NCBI GenBank assembly: GCA_019752015.1
Contig: JAIEMQ010000031.1
Location: forward strand, 30,580 to 94,579
DNA length: 64,000 nucleotides
Direction: 5' to 3'
Origin: Cyanobacteriota bacterium
GTDB lineage: Bacteria > Acidobacteriota > Vicinamibacteria > Vicinamibacterales > UBA2999
Part shown: positions 59,257 through 64,000 of the stretch, in pieces
Layout of the letters: the number at the start of each line of letters is the position of its first letter
How positions within the stretch are numbered: the stretch's first letter is position 1
The notes under the pieces: model-generated
Told to the model about the DNA's origin: nothing
What the model saw: the letters and a program-made list of their open reading frames with translations, nothing else
The model's database searches: none
Made by a program: the position numbers and the translations under genes

Positions 59257-61506
59257 GTGATAGCACTGCTGAGGCCTCTGGTCGTCCTCGTGTTGATCAG
59301 CTGCGCCGCCACGGCCGCCTCGGCGCAGTCGCGCGATCGCGTCGGCATCGCGCTCGGCGGCGGCAGCGCGCGCGGCATCGCCCACGTCGGCGTGCTGCGC
59401 TGGCTCGAAGAACATCACGTGCCAATCGATGCCGTCGCCGGCACCAGCATGGGCGGCCTGATCGGCGGCGCTTACGCGGCCGGCATGTCGCCGGATGAAA
59501 TCGAGACACTGCTGCTCGCGGTCGACTGGGATGCGATGTTCGGCGCCTCCGGCTTTCGATTCGATCACGTCCGGCGCAAGCGCGATCTCCGCGACTACAC
59601 TTCACGTCTCGAATTCGGTCTGAAGCACGGCATCGCCGGCCCGCCGGCGCTCAACACCGGGCAACAGGTTGGTCTGCTGCTGTCGCGCATTGCGGCGGCG
59701 TATTACGGCGTGAAGAGTTTTGACGATCTGCCGACGCCGTTTCGATGCGTCGCCGTCGATATCCGCACCGCGACAGCGGTGGTGATCGCCGACGGCCCGC
59801 TCGCGCGCGCCATGCGGGCGACGATGGCGATGCCGTTGACGTTCCCGCCGGTCGTGATCGGCGATCAGATCCTGGTGGATGGCGGCGCGCTCGACAACCT
59901 GCCGACCGGCGTCGCGCGATCGATGGGCGCGACGAAGGTGATCGCGATCAACGTGGCCGATCTCGGCAGGAAGAACGCCATCGACGGGACGCTGCTCGGC
60001 CTCGTCGCGGAAACGATGGACGCGATGATTCGCGCCAACGGCGCCGCCAATCTTGCCGCCGCCGACGTGGCGATCACGGTGCCGCTCGACGGCTACTCGC
60101 CCAACGACTTCGCTCGCACACGCGACTTGATCCGCGCCGGATACGACGCCGCCGAAGCGGCGAAAGATCGCCTCCTTCCGCTCGCGGTCGACGAGGCGCA
60201 ATGGCATTCATGGCAAACCGCGCGGCGCGATCGCACGCTGACGCGACTGCCGGTGCCGGCGTTCGTGCGCGTCGATGGCGCCGGCCCGACCGACACGGCG
60301 CGCATGCAGCGGCGGCTCGCACTCCTGCGCAATGCGGAGATCGATTTCGCGGCAATCGAGCTCGGGCTGAACGAGCTCGGCGGACTCGATCGTTTTGAAA
60401 CCGTCACGTGGGCGCTCGCCGACGACAACGGGCAACCAGGTCTGGTGTTCAGCGCCCTGGAAAAAAGCCACGGCCCGCCGTTCCTGTTCCTGGGCGCGAC
60501 GCTCGAGAACACGACCAGCAACGAATACCGGTTCGGCGTCGGCGCGCGGCTGCTGGCCTTCGACGTGCTCGGATCGGGCACCGAGCTGCGCGTCGATGGC
60601 GCGCTCGGATCCGAACCCGGCATCGCGGCGTCGTGGTATCGACCGGTTGGCAGCACGCCGTTTTTCATCGAGCCGCTCGTCGGTGCCCGCACGCGGCGGC
60701 TCAGCATCATCGAAGACTCGACGATCATTGCCGACTACGGACGGAGACGGCTCGTCGCCGGCCTCGATCTCGGATTCAATCCCGGCCGGTTGAGCGAGAT
60801 CCGCATTGGCGCGCGAATGGGACGAAGCGACGCGCGCGTGCGCATCGGCGACTCACGGTTACCGGAGATCAGCGGCCCGGAGTCGTCGCTGGTCGCCACC
60901 TGGACCTACGACGGCCAGGACGATCCGTTGCTGCCCTCGCGCGGCGCGCACATCGTGACCACCGCGACGCACATCCTGCGCGCGCCGGATGTTTCAGGCG
61001 CGAACCTGCGCAGCGGCGAGAATGTCACGATGGCCGAAGCGTCGGCGACCTGGTTCCGATCGATCGCGCGCGATCGCACGCGGCGCATCTTTGCCGTCGG
61101 CGGTGTCGGCCGCACGCTCGCCGGCACGCCGATCGTCCTCGATCAATTTGCGCTCGGCGGGCCCGCGCGCATGACCGCGTTCGGCATCGGCGAAGCGCGC
61201 GGCGATCACTATGCGTACGCCGGCGCGGGCTACCTGCACCGCATGTTCCGCCTGCCCGATTTCCTCGGCCGTTCGATCTTCGTTGGCGGCTGGACCGAAG
61301 CGGGCAGCGCCTGGCAGAAGGGGCGGGACGCGAATATCACCGTCCATGGCAGCGCCGGCGTCATTGCCGACACGCTCCTCGGGCCGATCTTCGCGGGGAT
61401 GAGCGCCGGAATCGACGGGGAATCTCGCTTTTATATCGGAATCGGCCGAATCTTTGGCCCTTCGACGTGGCCGAGGGCCGCCCCGAGCGCAGTCGAGGGG
61501 CGGTAA
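59257..61506 (+). CDS. patatin-like phospholipase, type Vd autotransporter (PlpD-like)
   Basis: A 749-residue protein with GTG start and signal peptide LLRPLVVLVLISCAATAASA. The patatin domain has the oxyanion loop GGGSARG, the nucleophile GTSMGG and the Asp of the dyad in VDGGALDNLP. One POTRA-like domain follows at about 345-420, then an Omp85-type barrel ending ESRFYIGIGRIF. The arrangement matches type Vd lipase autotransporters, which carry the lipase to the cell surface. After the expected terminal Phe, 16 more residues come from a GC-rich repeat, which is unusual because the terminal Phe is part of the barrel-insertion signal. Confidence 0.9.
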   Translation: MIALLRPLVVLVLISCAATAASAQSRDRVGIALGGGSARGIAHVGVLRWLEEHHVPIDAVAGTSMGGLIGGAYAAGMSPDEIETLLLAVDWDAMFGASGFRFDHVRRKRDLRDYTSRLEFGLKHGIAGPPALNTGQQVGLLLSRIAAAYYGVKSFDDLPTPFRCVAVDIRTATAVVIADGPLARAMRATMAMPLTFPPVVIGDQILVDGGALDNLPTGVARSMGATKVIAINVADLGRKNAIDGTLLGLVAETMDAMIRANGAANLAAADVAITVPLDGYSPNDFARTRDLIRAGYDAAEAAKDRLLPLAVDEAQWHSWQTARRDRTLTRLPVPAFVRVDGAGPTDTARMQRRLALLRNAEIDFAAIELGLNELGGLDRFETVTWALADDNGQPGLVFSALEKSHGPPFLFLGATLENTTSNEYRFGVGARLLAFDVLGSGTELRVDGALGSEPGIAASWYRPVGSTPFFIEPLVGARTRRLSIIEDSTIIADYGRRRLVAGLDLGFNPGRLSEIRIGARMGRSDARVRIGDSRLPEISGPESSLVATWTYDGQDDPLLPSRGAHIVTTATHILRAPDVSGANLRSGENVTMAEASATWFRSIARDRTRRIFAVGGVGRTLAGTPIVLDQFALGGPARMTAFGIGEARGDHYAYAGAGYLHRMFRLPDFLGRSIFVGGWTEAGSAWQKGRDANITVHGSAGVIADTLLGPIFAGMSAGIDGESRFYIGIGRIFGPSTWPRAAPSAVEGR
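61459..61503. repeat. GC-rich REP-like sequence at the patatin 3' end
   Basis: CTTCGACGTGGCCGAGGGCC, then a hairpin CCGCCCC / GGGGCGG (61478-61484, 61497-61503). Such CTTCGACnnGGCCGAGGGCC units are widespread in high-GC soil-bacterial genomes. Here it is read through as the last 16 codons of the patatin gene. Confidence 0.65.
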
Positions 61507-61561
61507 ACGACTCGCCTATCCCAACCAGTAAGACGCCTGTAGTGTCTAATCCTCCGGTCTA

Positions 61562-64000
61562 ATGCGCTCGATTCCCCTGACAGTTTTCATCGTGCTGGCG
61601 GTCGCCGCATCAGCTGGCGCCCAGACGACGCGCGACGCGCGCGCCATCGTGACGGTGGTCGACGTGACCGGCGCAATCCTCCCCGGCGCCACGGTAGTGG
61701 TGACGCCGCGCGATCCGGCGGGCGCCGTGGGCATCACGCTCAACGCGAACGACGCCGGTGTGGCCACGCTGCCCGGCCTCAAGCCCGGTCGTTACAACAT
61801 CAAGGCGGAATTCTCGGGCTTTGATGCGTACGAAATCGAGGACGTGCGGCTGCGCGCCGGCGACAACAAGCAGCAGATCGAGCTCGAGCTGACCGCGTTC
61901 ACCGACACCGTTGAAGTCGGACAGGATCCGCAGGCCGCCGCGGCCGATCCCAACAACACGCTGTCGACGACGTTGACGGATGACGAGATCAATGCGCTGT
62001 CGGACGACCCGAATGAGCTGATGCGTCAGCTCGTGGAAATGGCGGGCGGCGCCGCGCGGGTGCGCGTCGACGGCTTCAACAGCGGGCAGCTGCCGTCGCG
62101 CGACGTCATTCGATCGATCCGCATCGTCCGGGACACGTTTCCTGCCGAGAATCATTCGGCTGACAACGACGGCATCGACATCGTCACGCAGGCGGGGCTC
62201 GGCCCGATCCGCGGCGGCTTCTCGACGCGCGTGCGCGACAGCATCCTCGGCGGCCGCAATCCGTTCGTCGACATCAAGGCGCCGGAGCGCACGCAGAACC
62301 TCGACGTCAACATCGGCGGCGCGATCGTGCCGAACAAGAGCTCGTTCTCGATCTTCATGAGCGCGCGCAAGCAGTTCGACACGCCGATCGCCACCTACAC
62401 GAGCCAGGCGGGCAAGACCTCCACGCTGCTCGGCCGGCGTCCCAACGACGGCTGGAACGTCAACGGGATGTTCGACTACAACCTGACGACGGCGCACGTC
62501 CTGCGTCTCGGTTACTCCCAGAACTATTCGTCGCGCAGCAATCTCGGCATTGGCGGATTCGATCTCGCCGAGCGCGCCTATGCGAACGAGACGTGGGGCA
62601 ACCAGCTCCGCATGCACGAAGCAGGGCCGGTCGGCAAGAACGCGTTCCTGAATACGCGTCTGCAGCTGCGCCTGTATCGCACCGATTCCACGTCGCAGCT
62701 CGAAGCGCCGACCATTCGCATCCTCGACGGGTCCACGCGCGGCGGCGCGCAGGTCACCGGCGGCGTCAATCAGAAGGACCTCGAGCTGTCGTCGGATCTG
62801 AACTACGTGCGCGGCATCCACACCATGCGCACCGGCATCCAGCTCGAGGGCCGGCACTATCGCACGGACAGCGCGTCGAATTATCTCGGCACCTACATCT
62901 TCTCGAGCAACGACGATTTCGCGATCGGCAGGGCGCGCAACTACACGCGGCGCATCGGCGATCCGCTGATCTCGTTCGCGCAGCTCGAAGCGGCGGTCTA
63001 CGCGCAGGACGATCTGCGGCTGCGCCGGAACCTGACCTTCAGCCCCGGACTACGTTACGAGCTGCAGACGCACGTCAACGATCTGACCGGCGTTGGCCCG
63101 CGCCTTGGCCTGACGTGGGCGCCCGGCAGGAACGGCCGCACCACCATCCGCGCGAGCTCCGGCATTTTCTACAACTGGCTCGGCTCGAACGTCTACGAGC
63201 AGACGCTGCGCGTCAACGGCGTCCGCCAGCAGGAGCTCAACATCGTCAACCCGGCGTATCCCGATCCGGGCGGCGTGGCGACGATCAGTGCCGGCAACAA
63301 GTACCTGCTCGGCGATCTGAAGATGGAGCGTATCCATCGCTACAGCGCGGCGGTCGATCGCAACTTCTCGACGAAGCTGCGCGGCAGCCTGACCTTCGCG
63401 ATGGCCCGCTACGGCAACATGCTGCGCGGCGTCAACCGCAACGCGCCGGTCAACGGCGTGCGGCCGGATCCGGCGTTCGCGAACGTGATCGAGGTCGTGC
63501 CCGATGCCTCGTCGCAGACCTACGATCTGGTGCCCGACGTCAGCGTCAACGTCGCCGGCGGCATCCGCAACGCCGACCAGGCGAAGTGGAACCCGAAGCG
63601 GACGGTGATCCGTTTCAACTACCGCCATCGCCGCGCCTATAACAACACCGACGGCGCGTTCAGCGTGTCGCCGAGCGGCTCGCTCGACGATCAGTGGGCG
63701 CCGGCCGGCGGCGATACGCGCCATCGCCTGCGCGGCTCGGTCTCGACGCAGGCGCTGCGCAATCTCAACGCGCAAGTGAGCTGGGACGCCAACAGCGGCG
63801 CGCCGTACACGATCACCACCGGCACCGACGACAACGGCGATTCGATCTTCAACGATCGGCCGCTGGCGACGCCTCGCAACAGCGCCAGGCTGCCGTGGCG
63901 ATCGACCTTCTCCGCGAACCTGTCGTACACGATCCCGATCGGCAGCGCGCCCGCTCCGGAAGGTGGGCGCCCCGGCGCCGGCGGCCGGCCCGGCCCTGGC
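61562..64000 (+). CDS. Oar-like TonB-dependent receptor with carboxypeptidase-regulatory-like domain (3' end outside window)
   Basis: The frame is open from ATG to the window end, at least 813 residues. The signal peptide is FIVLAVAASAGAQ. An Ig-like CarboxypepD_reg domain follows (VVDVTGAILPGATVVVTPRDPAG, GRYNIKAEFSGFDAYE). A plug-like region includes LMRQLVEMAGGAARVRVDGF and the PAENHSADNDGIDIVTQAG segment. Barrel strands continue to the edge (GLRYELQTHVNDLTGVGPRLGLTW, RASSGIFYNWLGSNVYEQTL). The last bases encode a Gly/Pro/Arg-rich tract. No TonB box is evident. The ligand is unknown. It follows the patatin gene by about 55 bases. Confidence 0.88.
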   Translation, partial: MRSIPLTVFIVLAVAASAGAQTTRDARAIVTVVDVTGAILPGATVVVTPRDPAGAVGITLNANDAGVATLPGLKPGRYNIKAEFSGFDAYEIEDVRLRAGDNKQQIELELTAFTDTVEVGQDPQAAAADPNNTLSTTLTDDEINALSDDPNELMRQLVEMAGGAARVRVDGFNSGQLPSRDVIRSIRIVRDTFPAENHSADNDGIDIVTQAGLGPIRGGFSTRVRDSILGGRNPFVDIKAPERTQNLDVNIGGAIVPNKSSFSIFMSARKQFDTPIATYTSQAGKTSTLLGRRPNDGWNVNGMFDYNLTTAHVLRLGYSQNYSSRSNLGIGGFDLAERAYANETWGNQLRMHEAGPVGKNAFLNTRLQLRLYRTDSTSQLEAPTIRILDGSTRGGAQVTGGVNQKDLELSSDLNYVRGIHTMRTGIQLEGRHYRTDSASNYLGTYIFSSNDDFAIGRARNYTRRIGDPLISFAQLEAAVYAQDDLRLRRNLTFSPGLRYELQTHVNDLTGVGPRLGLTWAPGRNGRTTIRASSGIFYNWLGSNVYEQTLRVNGVRQQELNIVNPAYPDPGGVATISAGNKYLLGDLKMERIHRYSAAVDRNFSTKLRGSLTFAMARYGNMLRGVNRNAPVNGVRPDPAFANVIEVVPDASSQTYDLVPDVSVNVAGGIRNADQAKWNPKRTVIRFNYRHRRAYNNTDGAFSVSPSGSLDDQWAPAGGDTRHRLRGSVSTQALRNLNAQVSWDANSGAPYTITTGTDDNGDSIFNDRPLATPRNSARLPWRSTFSANLSYTIPIGSAPAPEGGRPGAGGRPGPG

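Overview
The window is GC-rich, densely coded DNA, most likely from the chromosome of a soil acidobacterium of the Vicinamibacteria (subdivision 6) type. The taxonomic call is inference. It rests on the family mix: a PF07638-type ECF sigma factor next to a Ser/Thr kinase, an acidobacterial MacB-like (ADOP) permease remnant, an Oar-like TonB-dependent receptor, a c-heme/copper monooxygenase-like protein, and dispersed palindromic elements of the sort common in such genomes. No rRNA, tRNA, CRISPR array, IS transposase or prophage is visible.

Layout. 0.1-5.3 kb: glycogen branching enzyme, a 309-bp spacer with a 9.9-copy 8-bp repeat, a secreted alpha/beta-hydrolase and a cyclophilin with overlapping divergent start codons, then a decayed sigma factor/kinase pair. 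5.4-8.3 kb: two unknown genes and argG. 8.3-19.7 kb: an OmpR/EnvZ-type two-component pair, a VirJ/AcvB-like plus MprF operon (lysyl-phosphatidylglycerol turnover), two small secreted paralogues closed by a strong terminator, a dehalogenase-like hydrolase, a broken TetR gene, and a KaiC-like ATPase co-transcribed with a hybrid histidine kinase. 19.7-33.3 kb: a cupin, a giant 2728-residue cyclic beta-1,2-glucan synthase, and an Lhr-type helicase whose 3' end overlaps it. 33.3-35.4 kb: a REPIN-like element and a small-membrane-protein operon that includes an unannotated 38-residue ORF. 35.5-45.4 kb: the heme/copper protein and partner, a hydrolase, a class A PBP, a DGPF protein with a frameshifted ECF42-type sigma factor, a beta-lactamase-fold hydrolase, and a HOT-type Fe-ADH. 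45.4-52.3 kb: one 2282-codon gene. 52.3-64 kb: small genes, a permease/xylulokinase chimera, GalM, two paralogous secreted proteins flanking a Zn-ADH operon, a patatin-type Vd autotransporter, and a truncated TonB-dependent receptor.

The outstanding item is the 2282-residue protein. It joins a complete TamB-like (DUF490) inter-membrane protein to a TamA/BamA-like POTRA-barrel protein in one reading frame, giving a predicted single-chain bridge from inner to outer membrane. Much of the window serves the envelope: lipid aminoacylation and flipping, cyclic glucans, peptidoglycan synthesis, type Vd secretion, TonB uptake and TamAB. The second theme is palindromic or short-unit repeats that also enter coding sequence (glgB, the hydrolase at 3.0 kb, the signal peptide at 36.4 kb, the tail of the patatin). 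The third is gene decay: seven loci are frameshifted, internally deleted, truncated or chimeric. Some of these could be assembly errors.
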